Assembly (NCBI RefSeq): GCF_007004545.3
Contig: NZ_CP045503.2
Location: forward strand, 5,396,501 to 5,460,500
Reading direction: 5' to 3'
DNA from: Shewanella eurypsychrophilus
Lineage (GTDB): Bacteria; Pseudomonadota; Gammaproteobacteria; Enterobacterales; Shewanellaceae
Length of the DNA stretch: 64,000 bases
The notes beneath the pieces are model-generated. The model saw nothing but the letters and a program-made list of their open reading frames with translations, was not told the DNA's origin and searched no databases. The translations under genes were made by a program, and so were the position numbers. Positions 8,933-19,593 of this stretch are shown here, piece by piece (the stretch's first letter is position 1; each line of letters begins with the position of its first letter).

Positions 8933-9991
8933 ATGAATACGATGAACACACTAAAATCACTCGTGGCAATTGCCGTGACCCTTTGCAGCTATAACGCCTA
9001 TGCCGATGAGGCTCAGTCATTAGAGGAGCGTGTAGCCCAGCTCGAACACAACACCACAGCATCACAATTTAAAAATAGTCAGGTCAGTCTATATGGCTCA
9101 ATCCGTCCAACACTTAGCTACCTGGATGACAGCCAAGATAAAACCTGGGATGTTCGTGATGCCCTGTCTCGTGTAGGTATCAAGGCCAGCACAGAATTTG
9201 CCGATGGTTGGAGCGCTATAGCTCAGGGAGAGTGGAGCGTAGACATCGCCAATTCGGGGAACTTTGGCAAGGCACGCCAAGCCTATGCCGCTATCGCTTC
9301 ACCATACGGGCAAGTGGGTATAGGTAAGCAACGTCCGGCTCAGTACACCTTAGTTGCCGAATATGTCGATATCTTCAACCATGGTAACAGCCCATACGCC
9401 TATGATCATGAGAGCCCATTCTTCGTCGATAACTTTATTACTTACCAACTCGTCACCGGTGATTTCACCTGGATGGCTGGTGCACAAGTTGATGGTAATA
9501 GCGGTGATAATGGTGCCGATATGGTCAACATAGGTGTCGGTTACGATTTAGGCCAGCTACATCTAGGCTTAGGTTATGTCAGCCAAAACACCCAGACAGA
9601 TGCCAGCCTCGAAGGTGATGATCAAACCATTGGTGGCGTTGTAGCTTACACCTTCAGCAACGATCTCTATGTCGCTGTCAGCTACCAAGATAAACAATAT
9701 AACCTTGATGCCTTAAGCCAAGACCGCAGTGGTAGCACCTTAGACACTGCGCTGGCCTACCCTATCGCCAAAAACTACAAGGTGAAACTGGGCTACTTCC
9801 AGTTTAAAGATGGCATCGATGACAACACGTCAGCCGACTATGACGGCTTCAATACGACCCTCGAGTGGAATCCAATCTCAAATGTACGTGTTCACTTAGA
9901 GTACTTAGCCAAGAACTCTGATAAGCATGCAGATGATCAAGCACTAACCTTAGGCTTCAGATACGACTTCAACCTTAACTGGAAAGGCTAA
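8933..9991 (+). CDS. Gram-negative porin (OmpC-like family)
   Basis: This outer-membrane beta-barrel porin of about 352 residues has an N-terminal signal peptide ending near NAYA. A short coiled segment (SLEERVAQLEHN) follows, then the QVSLYGSIRPTLSYLDD opening strand typical of proteobacterial trimeric porins, with many alternating aromatic strands. The ATG at 8933 is chosen; ATG 8942 is nearly as good, and neither has a strong ribosome binding site. The C-terminus is DFNLNWKG, lacking the usual terminal Phe/Tyr recognised by the Bam machinery. It follows the molybdoenzyme operon by about 165 bp and may admit the enzyme's substrate, but co-transcription is unproven. Confidence 0.82.
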   Translation: MNTMNTLKSLVAIAVTLCSYNAYADEAQSLEERVAQLEHNTTASQFKNSQVSLYGSIRPTLSYLDDSQDKTWDVRDALSRVGIKASTEFADGWSAIAQGEWSVDIANSGNFGKARQAYAAIASPYGQVGIGKQRPAQYTLVAEYVDIFNHGNSPYAYDHESPFFVDNFITYQLVTGDFTWMAGAQVDGNSGDNGADMVNIGVGYDLGQLHLGLGYVSQNTQTDASLEGDDQTIGGVVAYTFSNDLYVAVSYQDKQYNLDALSQDRSGSTLDTALAYPIAKNYKVKLGYFQFKDGIDDNTSADYDGFNTTLEWNPISNVRVHLEYLAKNSDKHADDQALTLGFRYDFNLNWKG

Positions 9992-10034
9992 GTCGCTATT
10001 GAGCGAGCTGTAAAGCAAAAGAGCTAACCCCAAT

Positions 10035-10059
10035 AAAGAGGCCTACTAGAGGCCTCTTT
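10035..10059. terminator. Rho-independent terminator after porin
   Basis: The arms AAAGAGGCCT (10035-10044) and AGGCCTCTTT (10050-10059) are perfectly complementary around a 5-base loop, and a further T follows. It ends the porin transcript. Confidence 0.85.
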
Positions 10060-10257
10060 TCATTTATTTCACTATTGTGGAGATAAGTAATTGTTAGGAT
10101 TTAGAAAATCGCTGATAGCGTCAATGGTGAGACCACCAGCAATGAAACCATCAATCTAGCAACCGCAAACCATCAACTCAGGTTGATCGTGGAGCAATTC
10201 AAGCTGTCTTAACAATCGCAGCAGCGGGTCGTCCTGCTTAGGACTGGGCGACCTGAA

Positions 10258-11157
10258 TCAGCATGCCCGGTTCAGCGCTAACTTGAGCTTATCAATAAAT
10301 CGCCTTAACACTGGCGGCAGTTGTTGCTGATAGGAATGCAAGGCATACACCTCTCTCATCTCGCCCCTATAGTCAGGGAGTACTCTTTGTAGCAGCCCAA
10401 GATCGAGATCGGCTTGCACAAAGATAGAGGGCATAAGGCCAATGCCTATCCCACATTTCACGCTATTAATCGCACTGATAGAGGTGTTCACCTTCAACTG
10501 TTTATCACTGCTAAACAAAATACTCTCACTGTGATTATTTTGCAGAATGGCTCGATGTTGCCAAGGGAGAGTGACCAGATGATGAGACTCCAAACTTATC
10601 TCATTTACTGGTCTTTTAGCTAAATAACCAGGAGAAGCCACCAGAATGCTATCTAATGTACCTATTGATATTGCATGGTAATTACTGTCCTTTTGTGGCC
10701 CTACCGAAATCGCTATATCCAGATTATGCTGTAACAGATCCAGTCGCTCATCGGTAAACACCAACTCAGGCATCAGCTTGGGATACTCATGGCAGAGATG
10801 CGCAATTATAGGCGTCACTAACCCAGCTTCGAATGCATGGGGAGCCGTAATCGCGATTCGACCTGCTGGGGCAAGATCGTGTGACTTAACCTCTTCCAGC
10901 GTCATAGAAAGCAGATCAAGCAGCTGCTCACTTCGTTCTGCCAGCTTTTGGCCAATCACGGTTAAGTTTAATTGCCGTGTACTTCGATTTAACAGACGTA
11001 CGCCAAGCCCGCTCTCAAGTTGGCTCACATACTGGCTTACCGCTGACTTAGTGTGTCCCAGCGACTCAGCTGCCGCAGTAAAGGAGCCTTGCTTAATCAC
11101 CTCATCAAATACCAGCATCTGATAAGCCAACCTCTTTTGTTCAGTTTTATTGAACAT
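10258..11157 (-). CDS. LysR-family transcriptional regulator
   Basis: This is a 299-residue LysR regulator. The HTH lies at about residues 14-40 (FDEVIKQGSFTAAAESLGHT, then KSAVSQYVSQLE) and is followed by the LNRSTRQLNLT motif and a type 2 periplasmic-binding-like effector domain. The ATG at 11157 starts the domain with the usual spacing; an upstream in-frame ATG would add 19 residues without similarity. It is divergent from the cysteine-hydrolase fusion gene 90 bp away, which it probably controls. The HTH is of the common CrgA/AaeR-like type and differs from the three LysR genes beside the respiratory modules. Confidence 0.88.
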   Translation of the reverse strand: MFNKTEQKRLAYQMLVFDEVIKQGSFTAAAESLGHTKSAVSQYVSQLESGLGVRLLNRSTRQLNLTVIGQKLAERSEQLLDLLSMTLEEVKSHDLAPAGRIAITAPHAFEAGLVTPIIAHLCHEYPKLMPELVFTDERLDLLQHNLDIAISVGPQKDSNYHAISIGTLDSILVASPGYLAKRPVNEISLESHHLVTLPWQHRAILQNNHSESILFSSDKQLKVNTSISAINSVKCGIGIGLMPSIFVQADLDLGLLQRVLPDYRGEMREVYALHSYQQQLPPVLRRFIDKLKLALNRAC

Positions 11158-11247
11158 TGATTTCACCGTAAGGCTAATTATCATCGAATGAAATAACAAT
11201 AAACTGCCCGGCATAGGAAAACAAATCGATTACCCAGGAGAAACATC

Positions 11248-12189
11248 ATGAGCCAATCAATACGCCAGTCAGTCATGCACGCCAGCCAACAGTGGATAGC
11301 TAACTTTAATCAGGGCAACACTCAGGCTTGCATCGACAGATATACAATAAATGCCTCAATGCAGGTCTCTCCTTTTGGTCGCTTCCAAGGCATAGGTGCT
11401 ATAGGGGAGTTTTGGCATGGCTTTGCTCAGCATAAGCCAGGCGAGCTGGTCTATCGCAATGTCGAAATTAAAGTCTTGAATCCAAAAGCAGCCATTCTTT
11501 CGGCGAATTTTTCGATGAACATTGTCAGTGGTTTTATCAGTAAAGAACTTTGGGTATTAGCAGACGATGGCCAATGGTATCTGGAAGACGACGACTTTAG
11601 CGTACTCACTCAACTCGAAGCGCCTTTGGCCAAAGAGCAACGCACAGCATTGGTCTTAGTCGACTTGCAAAATGACTACTTTCCGGGTGGGCGCTTCGAA
11701 TTAGAAACCCCACTCGAAAGCACTAAGAAGGCAAAAGAGCTATTGTCTCACTTTAGGGCTAAACAGCTGCCAGTGATCCACATTCAACATATATTTGAAG
11801 ATGAAAGCGCCCCCTTCTTTGCCCCACATACGACAGGCATAGAGATAGAGAGCAGTGTCGCACCGATTGAGGGGGAGCCTGTCATCGTCAAGCATCAGAT
11901 AGATAGTTTTATCGACACGGCGCTGGAACAGACTTTGGTTCAATTAGGCATAGATAAACTGGTTATCGTCGGCGCTATGGCTCAGGCTTGTGTGCAAACC
12001 ATCTGTCGCAGCGCAGTCAATAAGGGCTATCAGTGTGAAGTCATCCAAGATGGCGTCGCAGCGCCTGCTTTAGAATATGGAGAACATAACTTCTCTGGTG
12101 CTGAAATTATCGCGGCGAACATGCTATCACTCACCTTTGGCGGCGCTAAAATCAATAATAGCCAAGCTTGGTTAGCCCAAAACAGCTAA
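11248..12189 (+). CDS. Fusion of an NTF2/SnoaL-like domain and an isochorismatase-family cysteine hydrolase
   Basis: This 313-residue protein has two domains. Residues about 5-122 look like a SnoaL/NTF2-like fold (ASQQWIANFNQGNTQACIDRY, then GIGAIGEFW). Residues about 131-300 are an isochorismatase-like hydrolase with the catalytic set Asp139 (VDLQNDYF), Lys215 (VKHQIDSF) and Cys248 in the GAMAQACV turn. Members of this family hydrolyse amides or vinyl ethers, for example nicotinamide, ureidoacrylate or isochorismate. A ribosome binding site (AGGAG) precedes the ATG. The divergent LysR gene is the likely regulator. The substrate is unknown, and the N-terminal domain may act in substrate binding or oligomerisation. 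Confidence 0.85.
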   Translation: MSQSIRQSVMHASQQWIANFNQGNTQACIDRYTINASMQVSPFGRFQGIGAIGEFWHGFAQHKPGELVYRNVEIKVLNPKAAILSANFSMNIVSGFISKELWVLADDGQWYLEDDDFSVLTQLEAPLAKEQRTALVLVDLQNDYFPGGRFELETPLESTKKAKELLSHFRAKQLPVIHIQHIFEDESAPFFAPHTTGIEIESSVAPIEGEPVIVKHQIDSFIDTALEQTLVQLGIDKLVIVGAMAQACVQTICRSAVNKGYQCEVIQDGVAAPALEYGEHNFSGAEIIAANMLSLTFGGAKINNSQAWLAQNS

Positions 12190-12231
12190 CTCAATGTTAA
12201 TTTAGTCACAGAAGACGAGTAGATATAAAAA

Positions 12232-12258
12232 AAGGGAATACTCAATAGATATTCCCTT
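12232..12258. terminator. Bidirectional terminator between convergent genes
   Basis: The stem AAGGGAATA (12232-12240) pairs with TATTCCCTT (12250-12258) around a 9-base loop, flanked by an A-run on one side and a T-rich stretch on the other. It lies between the convergent hydrolase and ygiQ genes and can serve both. Confidence 0.8.
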
Positions 12259-12295
12259 GTTTATATTCATTAGCTAGAACAGCGTCAAGCAATAC

Positions 12296-14602
12296 TTACC
12301 TTTGATGTTTAGGCGTGGTGCCCCAGACATTCTTTTTCGCTGGACGTTGCTTCTTGCTATTGGCGCTCGCTCCCTGGCCCGCGGAGGCTTTACCGCCCTG
12401 TTGACTCGATGAGCTGCCAGATTTAGCTTTTCCTTTAGGCTTTCTATCGGCAAACTGATCTTCCGAGAAGCGGGTAAAGGCTTTCTTACCCTCTGTAGAT
12501 GCCTTCTGCTTGCCCTTATTCGCACCGGCCTTACTCTTGTTACGCAAGGCTTCACGCTCATGACGGGACTCGGCTGGAACGAGACAATTTGCCCCATTAC
12601 CAATGAGTTTTTCTTTACCCATCTCGATAAGCGCTTCACGGATCATCGGCCAGCCAGCTTCATCATGATAGCGTAACAGTGCTTTATGTAATTTACGCTG
12701 ACGTCCGCCTTTAGGAACAGTCACTTGCTCTGTCGTGCGTTTCACATTCTTAAGTGAGTTGAGCTCAGTGTGATAAATGGTGGTCGCATTGGCCATCGGC
12801 GATGGATAGAAGTTCTGCACCTGATCGAGCTTGAACTTTTCCCCCTTAAGCCACAGTGCCAAGTTAACCATGTCTTCATTGGTTGTACCTGGATGCGCCG
12901 AGATAAAGTAAGGGATCAGATACTGCTTCTTACCCGCCTCTTTCGAATACTTATCGAATAGCTCTTTAAACTTGTCATAGCTCCCCATGCCCGGCTTCAT
13001 CATCTTGTTCAGCGGGCCTTCCTCTGTATGCTCAGGCGCAATCTTGAGGTAGCCACCAACATGATGAGTCGCCAGCTCTTTTACATAGCGTGGATCTTCA
13101 GATGCCAAATCATAGCGAACACCCGATGCAATTAAGACTTTCTTAATGCCTGGCACATCTCGCGCAGCGCGATACAGATCGATTGTCGGCTGATGATCTG
13201 TATCCATATGGCCACAGATATCGGGGAAAATACAAGAGATACGACGACAGGTTTTTTCGGCTTTCTCACTCATACAGCCTAGGTGATACATGTTAGCCGT
13301 TGGACCACCTAAGTCTGAGATCACGCCGGTAAAGCCTGGTACCTTGTCCTGAATATCTTTAATTTCATTCACAATCGACTCTTGTGAGCGACTCTGAATG
13401 ATACGTCCTTCGTGCTCGGTGATAGAGCAGAATGAACAGCCACCGAAACAGCCACGCATGATGTTGATCGAGGTCTTGATCATGTCATAGGCTGGGATCT
13501 TTTCCTTACCATAAGAAGGGTGCGGCACTCGCTGATAAGTGAGTCCAAAAACACCATCCATCTCTTCGGTACTTAACGGCCATGCAGGAGGGTTAACCCA
13601 GATCGCGCGCTCGGCATGACGCTGAAATAAAGCTCTGGCACAACCAGGATTCTGCTCTTGGTGCAAAATTCTAGACGCATGGGCATAGAGGTATTTATCA
13701 GCCGATACTTTTTCATAACTAGGCAGTAAGACATAGGTCTTCTCCCAAGGTTTAGGGCGAGCAGGCTGTACACTGATGGCTTTAGGTGCATCATTATCGA
13801 AAATTTTAACATCCGAGGGGCCGGACAGATTCTTACATCCGACATCGTCAGCCCCATAGGGATTTGGAATAGGATCTATCTTGTGTAGCTGATCAATCTT
13901 ACGCGAATCCATCCCCTTCCATTCAGGTAAAGGTTCTTTACGGATCACTGTGGTGCCGCGAATATTGTGCATCTCACTGAGCAGTTCACCACTGGCCATG
14001 CGATGAGATATCTCCACCAATGGGCGCTCCGCATTACCGTAAACTAAGATATCGGCTTTAGCATCTAAGATAACTGAGCGTCGCACTTTATCTGACCAGT
14101 AATCATAGTGCGCGATACGACGAAGACTCGCTTCGATGCCACCAATGACCACAGGCACTTGCTTAAAAGCTTCTTTACAGCGCTGAGTGTAAACGGTGAC
14201 GGCACGATCGGGACGCTTGCCACCTATATCACCTGCAGTATAGGCATCGTCATGACGCATACGGCGCTCGGCAGTATAGCGGTTGATCATCGAATCCATG
14301 TTGCCAGCTGTCACCCCAAAATAGAGATTTGGCTTGCCTAGCTTCATAAAGTCTTCTTTATTTGACCAGTCTGGCTGAGAGATTATCCCGACTCTGAATC
14401 CTTGAGCCTCTAGCATACGGCCAATCACCGCCATACCGAAGCTTGGATGATCCACATAAGCATCGCCTGTGACTATGATAATGTCGCAACTATCCCAGCC
14501 TAATTTTTTCATCTCTTTTAGAGACATAGGCAAGAAAGGCGCAGCCTTCGTTTGCTCAGGGCGATATTTAGGATAAGTAAAGAGAGTGGATTCAACTTGC
14601 AT
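12296..14602 (-). CDS. ygiQ: YgiQ family radical SAM protein
   Basis: This 768-residue radical SAM protein is of the UPF0313/YgiQ family. The cluster motif C-x3-C-x2-C is at Cys385, 389 and 392 ([10 protein letters not shown]). The N-terminus [17 protein letters not shown] and the blocks [16 protein letters not shown] and ISAHPGTT are typical of the family. The C-terminal roughly 100 residues are low-complexity and rich in Lys, Gly, Ser and Gln, a common and variable tail. The reaction is not established. It is monocistronic and convergent with the hydrolase gene. Family assignment is secure and function unknown. Confidence 0.93.
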   Translation of the reverse strand: MQVESTLFTYPKYRPEQTKAAPFLPMSLKEMKKLGWDSCDIIIVTGDAYVDHPSFGMAVIGRMLEAQGFRVGIISQPDWSNKEDFMKLGKPNLYFGVTAGNMDSMINRYTAERRMRHDDAYTAGDIGGKRPDRAVTVYTQRCKEAFKQVPVVIGGIEASLRRIAHYDYWSDKVRRSVILDAKADILVYGNAERPLVEISHRMASGELLSEMHNIRGTTVIRKEPLPEWKGMDSRKIDQLHKIDPIPNPYGADDVGCKNLSGPSDVKIFDNDAPKAISVQPARPKPWEKTYVLLPSYEKVSADKYLYAHASRILHQEQNPGCARALFQRHAERAIWVNPPAWPLSTEEMDGVFGLTYQRVPHPSYGKEKIPAYDMIKTSINIMRGCFGGCSFCSITEHEGRIIQSRSQESIVNEIKDIQDKVPGFTGVISDLGGPTANMYHLGCMSEKAEKTCRRISCIFPDICGHMDTDHQPTIDLYRAARDVPGIKKVLIASGVRYDLASEDPRYVKELATHHVGGYLKIAPEHTEEGPLNKMMKPGMGSYDKFKELFDKYSKEAGKKQYLIPYFISAHPGTTNEDMVNLALWLKGEKFKLDQVQNFYPSPMANATTIYHTELNSLKNVKRTTEQVTVPKGGRQRKLHKALLRYHDEAGWPMIREALIEMGKEKLIGNGANCLVPAESRHEREALRNKSKAGANKGKQKASTEGKKAFTRFSEDQFADRKPKGKAKSGSSSSQQGGKASAGQGASANSKKQRPAKKNVWGTTPKHQR

Positions 14603-14798
14603 GAGTAATAGAGCCTAGCTGTCTAACGGTGAAAATAGAATATTCGCGCCCACTAAGGGGACGCGGAGTATAGCAGGGGACACTGCAACTAGGCGAACAA
14701 AAAACAAACAAAAGTAAAGAAAAGCTAACTTAGGATGGAAATAATTGTGTAACCCTAAAAGTGGTAAGGATATAGCCAGGTTCAACATTTGACTCTAG

Positions 14799-15212
14799 TT
14801 AAGCTAGGTAGCCCATCGAGCCCAAAATAAACCGACTGATATTAAAAATTGCCAAGATCAGAATAGTTAACCAACTGAGTAATCCTCCCCAGAAACGCCC
14901 GAGATGATAGCCTCCTCTGCCTTTAGTTAATCCCACTGCATGCAAGAATCGCCCGATAACCCAAGTAACACCAAGCACATGAAGAAAGACTGCAGAGAGA
15001 CCATTTAGCTCGGCCACTATCAATAACACCATCGCAATAGGTGCATTCTCTACTAGGTTGGCATGAACCCGCGTTGCGAGCTGTAGCTCTCTATTGTCTG
15101 CATCGCCAATACCTATCTTGTGTTTTCGGCGCAACTTGACGACTCGCATAGCCAATGCGACCACTAATATTGCAGTGATACTGATATAAAGACCTGAGAT
15201 AACAACTGACAT
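14799..15212 (-). CDS. MAPEG family membrane protein
   Basis: This 137-residue integral membrane protein has four hydrophobic spans (about 4-24, 55-75, 77-95 and 110-130). It carries family-typical elements: RRKHKIGIGDADNRELQLATRVHANLVENAP and the later GRFLHAVGL. MAPEG proteins include microsomal glutathione transferases and eicosanoid-metabolism enzymes; bacterial members are mostly uncharacterised, and a glutathione-dependent role is inferred only from the family. It stands alone on the minus strand, divergent from the ThrE-like exporter gene. Confidence 0.87.
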   Translation of the reverse strand: MSVVISGLYISITAILVVALAMRVVKLRRKHKIGIGDADNRELQLATRVHANLVENAPIAMVLLIVAELNGLSAVFLHVLGVTWVIGRFLHAVGLTKGRGGYHLGRFWGGLLSWLTILILAIFNISRFILGSMGYLA

Positions 15213-15373
15213 ATGAGTTCCTTTTCCTTGCGTAGATTGTTTATGTAAACCAGCATTACAAGATACAGCAATGATGTAAATATTTTCCTACTGATTAACC
15301 TTTTTCCCACAAACTAGGTTAATATGCGCTCGTTTGATGGGAACGGTAAATTAATCCAAAACAGGCCTAACGA

Positions 15374-16594
15374 GTGAACAACGAAGAATTTATAACAAAA
15401 CGACGGTTTATCATAAAGTTAGGAAAGTCGTTACATAAATTTGGTACCCCTGCTTACCGACTAGAAGCCCACCTTCAGGCGGTCACTCAACTGCTGGGAT
15501 TAGAGGGATATTTCCTTATCTCACCGACAGCTATGACCTTTGTGCTGCAGCACGATACCGATCAAGAATATAACCATGTCGCCCGAGTTAACCCTGGCGA
15601 GTTAGATCTTGGCTCACTAGCCCGCACCGATGAGCTAGTTGAAGAGCTTGTTTCTGGTAAGCGTACGCTCACAGAAGCATTAGATCGCTTAGATGAGATC
15701 GCCAATAAACCTAACCCATACAGTAATAGGCTCACCCTACTCGCTTTTGGTAGCTCAGCTGGCGCTTTTGCCATGTTGATGGGCACAAGTTGGAACGATG
15801 TTTTTTGGTCTGCACTGCTAGGCCTTATGGTTTACGGCTTGGTATATCGAGCCGAGCGGTCTAAGCGTATGGCTGAGATGCTAGAGCCCTTAGCCGCTAT
15901 ACTCTGTGCGTTTATAGCAAGCGGAATTTCACATTTAGATCCCAACATCAATTTACCTGTGGTGATCCTCTCGGGCATTATTATCTTCATTCCAGGGCTA
16001 GCACTCACATTAGGCATGGCCGAGCTTGCCGCCAGAGATCTCATATCAGGTACAGCACGCATCATGGATGCTTTTATGCTGCTGTTTAAACTCTACTTTG
16101 GTGTAATTTTGGGCATGGTTGTAGGTACAGCCCTGTTTGGTGATGCCATCAGTTTTGACCCAGAGCCAGTTCCACAATGGGCTATCTGGTCAGCGGTACC
16201 TATTTTATCTATGGCGCTGGTGATCATCTTCAAGGCCCGAATGAAGGATGCTCCCTGGGGCATACTCGCTGGGATAGTCGCATTCTTCTCATCCATGTTA
16301 GGCAGCATCTACCTCGGAGATTCTATCGGTATCTTCTTCGGTGCATTTGCCGTTGGCGTCTACTCAAACCTATTTGCTCGTTGGATGAAGGCACCCGCCT
16401 CTATCGCGCTGCTGCAAGGTATCGTTATTTTAGTGCCGGGAAGTAAAACCTACATAGGACTCAATACCCTTATCTTAGGTGAGACCATGCTCAATCAGTC
16501 ACACATAGGTAGTCAGGTATTCCTTATATTTATGTCATTAATTGCTGGCCTAATCTTCGCCAACGTCGCCGTACCACCAAGAAGAACACTCTAA
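15374..16594 (+). CDS. ThrE-family threonine/serine exporter
   Basis: This 406-residue inner-membrane protein combines the DUF1212-type (ThrE N) and ThrE_2-type membrane domains in one chain. The amphipathic N-terminus (LGKSLHKFGTPAYRLEAHLQ) is typical. About ten hydrophobic segments follow from residue 125 on, with the IPGLALTLGMAELAARDLISGTARIMDA signature near the middle and LVPGSKTYIGLN near the end. The family is known for proton-driven efflux of threonine and serine. The start is GTG at 15374. A decayed copy of its last roughly 20 codons follows about 22 bp after the stop (16617-16682). Confidence 0.87.
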   Translation: MNNEEFITKRRFIIKLGKSLHKFGTPAYRLEAHLQAVTQLLGLEGYFLISPTAMTFVLQHDTDQEYNHVARVNPGELDLGSLARTDELVEELVSGKRTLTEALDRLDEIANKPNPYSNRLTLLAFGSSAGAFAMLMGTSWNDVFWSALLGLMVYGLVYRAERSKRMAEMLEPLAAILCAFIASGISHLDPNINLPVVILSGIIIFIPGLALTLGMAELAARDLISGTARIMDAFMLLFKLYFGVILGMVVGTALFGDAISFDPEPVPQWAIWSAVPILSMALVIIFKARMKDAPWGILAGIVAFFSSMLGSIYLGDSIGIFFGAFAVGVYSNLFARWMKAPASIALLQGIVILVPGSKTYIGLNTLILGETMLNQSHIGSQVFLIFMSLIAGLIFANVAVPPRRTL

Positions 16595-16616
16595 TTGATG
16601 ATGCCTTTGATTGGTG

Positions 16617-16682
16617 ATGTCTCTAATCACAGACTTAATATTTGACAATATTGTTGCCGTGTCACCCAGAAGAACGCGCTAA
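16617..16682 (+). pseudogene. Decayed tandem copy of the 3' end of the upstream thrE-like gene
   Basis: The frame from ATG 16617 to TAA 16682 reads MSLITDLIFDNI then VAVSPRRTR. The exporter itself ends in MSLIAGLIFAN then VAVPPRRTL. Fifteen of 20 aligned residues agree, with one inserted codon, and many nucleotide differences fall at third positions. Upstream of the ATG the match fades and a TGA interrupts the frame. This is best read as the remnant of a second thrE-like gene or of a tail duplication, not a functional peptide. Confidence 0.7.
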
Positions 16683-16695
16683 TTTTAGCAAGCCA

Positions 16696-16736
16696 GCCTA
16701 ACGCTTATATTCAATATTTGCGCTAGGCAGTTTTTT
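16696..16736 (+). terminator. Rho-independent terminator
   Basis: The stem GCCTAACGC (16696-16704) pairs with GCGCTAGGC (16720-16728) with one mismatch and is followed by AGTTTTTT. It lies about 100 bp after the ThrE-like stop and just beyond the decayed copy, suggesting it once ended the duplicated gene and now serves the intact one. The rest of 16737-16932 shows no gene. Confidence 0.7.
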
Positions 16737-16932
16737 ACCCAGTTACATTATCCTCTACACCCTAGACCCAGTCTGACTCCCCCTAAAATCTACGCACTCC
16801 ACCGACGAGAAATCACCTATTTATTTTTGACTTTACCTTGACTAACTCCCACTCCGAGTGTGTTATTAAGTTGTAATTAAAATTATTTCATTGCGCTGCC
16901 AAACATACCGTAAAAGTATATAAGGCCTTTAT

Positions 16933-18618
16933 ATGATGGGATTAAAGTGGATTTTATCTCTGTCTATTCTTTGTTTATTGGTGAGTATGCCAAGCAGAGG
17001 AGACGACTCAGTTTTACCCACGATCTCAGTAATGGCAGCCCAAGAGTGGGCCTCTCTTCAAGGCAATAAAAAGCAGTCTAAAGAGCGTAAACTGATCCGC
17101 AAGATTGTCGTCTCTAGCCATCCAATCTTCGATGAATCAGATCCCGATACCTTCTTTATTCATCACTGGGCGAACTACCTGCATATCAATACTCGAGAAC
17201 CAGTTATTCTCAACAAATTAAACTTCGAAGCTGGCGATAGAGTCACTCAAAAAGATCTCGAAGAAGCGCAACGTCTACTGAGGTACGAACCCTATATACG
17301 TGATGCAAAAGTCACGTTAGTCGAAAAAGCGCCAGATTCTGATATTACAGCAGCGGGAGACACACTGCTGGTTGAGACATGGGATAACTGGTCCTTGCTA
17401 CCGACCATGAGCTTAAGTCACAGTGGTGGAGAGAGTAAGTTTGCAATAGGGCTAAAAGAGGATAACTTACTCGGCTATGGGATACGCACACGGATAAATT
17501 ACAAATCAGATGCCGATAGAACCGGTTATAAACTATCGTTAGAAGCCCCCCTCGATAGCTTTATCAAACACTCTAAAGTGGCCTTTAATTATCATGATAA
17601 TAGCGATGGCCAAGCAACCCAGCTTTATTTCAATAAGCCCTTTTATACTTTAGACACCAAAGATATGTACTCGGCCATGTACAGCGATGACCAGCGAGTC
17701 GATACAATACGTCAAAATGGCATGGACATTAATGAGTTCGAGCACCTACAGAACTTTAATAGTTTAATCTACGGCTGGAGAATTGATAAAACTCATGATG
17801 CAAGAACTCGAATTATCACAGGTGTCACTCAAGACAAGAGTATTTTTGGCAACATAGATGCATATCCTGATTCAGAGTTACCCCAAGATAGAGACTTCCT
17901 CTATCCATGGGTTGCCTACGAGTATCTTCAAGATGACTACCGAGTCCTTAATAATGTCCACCTAATAAACTATAACGAAGACTTTAACTTGGGCTGGCAT
18001 CATTACTTAAAGTTTGGCTTAGAAACCCAAGATACCTCAGACAGCTCCCCTGTGGGCTACCACCTAAATTGGAAAACAACACGCGGCTACCAAGCAGGAC
18101 AGGAGCTATTACTTCTCGGCTTTGATGGCAAGGGAGTGTTTGCTACCAGCCAAGATGATTTTTTTCAGGTAAATCTAACCGCTGAATATTTTTATCAAAT
18201 AGATCCTAAATGGACCATCTATACAAAAACTAGGCTAAGCACTTCTAGCAATAATTACTTAGATCAACCCTTTGCACTTGGTGATGACACAGGTATACGT
18301 GGTTACCCCAATGATTATCAACACGGTGACAATCAATGGCTGTTTACTTCCGAGATCCGTAATTACCCCAATATAAACCTGTATCAACTTGCCGAACTGG
18401 GTTGGGCTGGATTTGTCGATATAGGGCAAGCATTTGGTGGACCCGATGAAAACAATGAGATCAACGGACCCATAGGCAGCGTCGGCATAGGCGCGCGCAT
18501 CTACTCATCCCGCTCAAGTTATGGCAATGTTGCCCATATCGATTTCAGCGTCCCCTTCACGACCGGAGTTGAGGTTAATAACTGGGAGTGGCGCTTCCAA
18601 GTTAGAAACCGTTTCTAG
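16933..18618 (+). CDS. Omp85/TamA-like outer-membrane barrel protein
   Basis: This 561-residue protein has a signal peptide (cleavage near residue 22) and a POTRA-like segment at about 50-135 (LNFEAGDRVTQKDLEEAQRL, then YIRDAKVTL). The long C-terminal beta-barrel contains the family-type loop GIRGYPN near residue 455 and ends in Phe (WRFQVRNRF), a proper outer-membrane signature. It resembles BamA/TamA-type surface antigens but is too short for BamA, with one clear POTRA region. Its role (lipid or protein transport across the outer membrane) is inferred from the fold. The neighbour downstream is a periplasmic binding protein, with no clear operon link. Confidence 0.78.
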   Translation: MMGLKWILSLSILCLLVSMPSRGDDSVLPTISVMAAQEWASLQGNKKQSKERKLIRKIVVSSHPIFDESDPDTFFIHHWANYLHINTREPVILNKLNFEAGDRVTQKDLEEAQRLLRYEPYIRDAKVTLVEKAPDSDITAAGDTLLVETWDNWSLLPTMSLSHSGGESKFAIGLKEDNLLGYGIRTRINYKSDADRTGYKLSLEAPLDSFIKHSKVAFNYHDNSDGQATQLYFNKPFYTLDTKDMYSAMYSDDQRVDTIRQNGMDINEFEHLQNFNSLIYGWRIDKTHDARTRIITGVTQDKSIFGNIDAYPDSELPQDRDFLYPWVAYEYLQDDYRVLNNVHLINYNEDFNLGWHHYLKFGLETQDTSDSSPVGYHLNWKTTRGYQAGQELLLLGFDGKGVFATSQDDFFQVNLTAEYFYQIDPKWTIYTKTRLSTSSNNYLDQPFALGDDTGIRGYPNDYQHGDNQWLFTSEIRNYPNINLYQLAELGWAGFVDIGQAFGGPDENNEINGPIGSVGIGARIYSSRSSYGNVAHIDFSVPFTTGVEVNNWEWRFQVRNRF

Positions 18619-18743
18619 CTTCTACCCCCTAATCTAGTCTCAGCCAATTACTGAAATATTTACTCGTAAGAGTTCATGTTTATGAAAACATGTTTCACGT
18701 TTAGTGACTAAACTCATAGCTAAGCCCCAACAAGTGCCTCTCT

Positions 18744-19583
<840 letters not shown>

Positions 19584-19593
19584 ATGTATTTAA

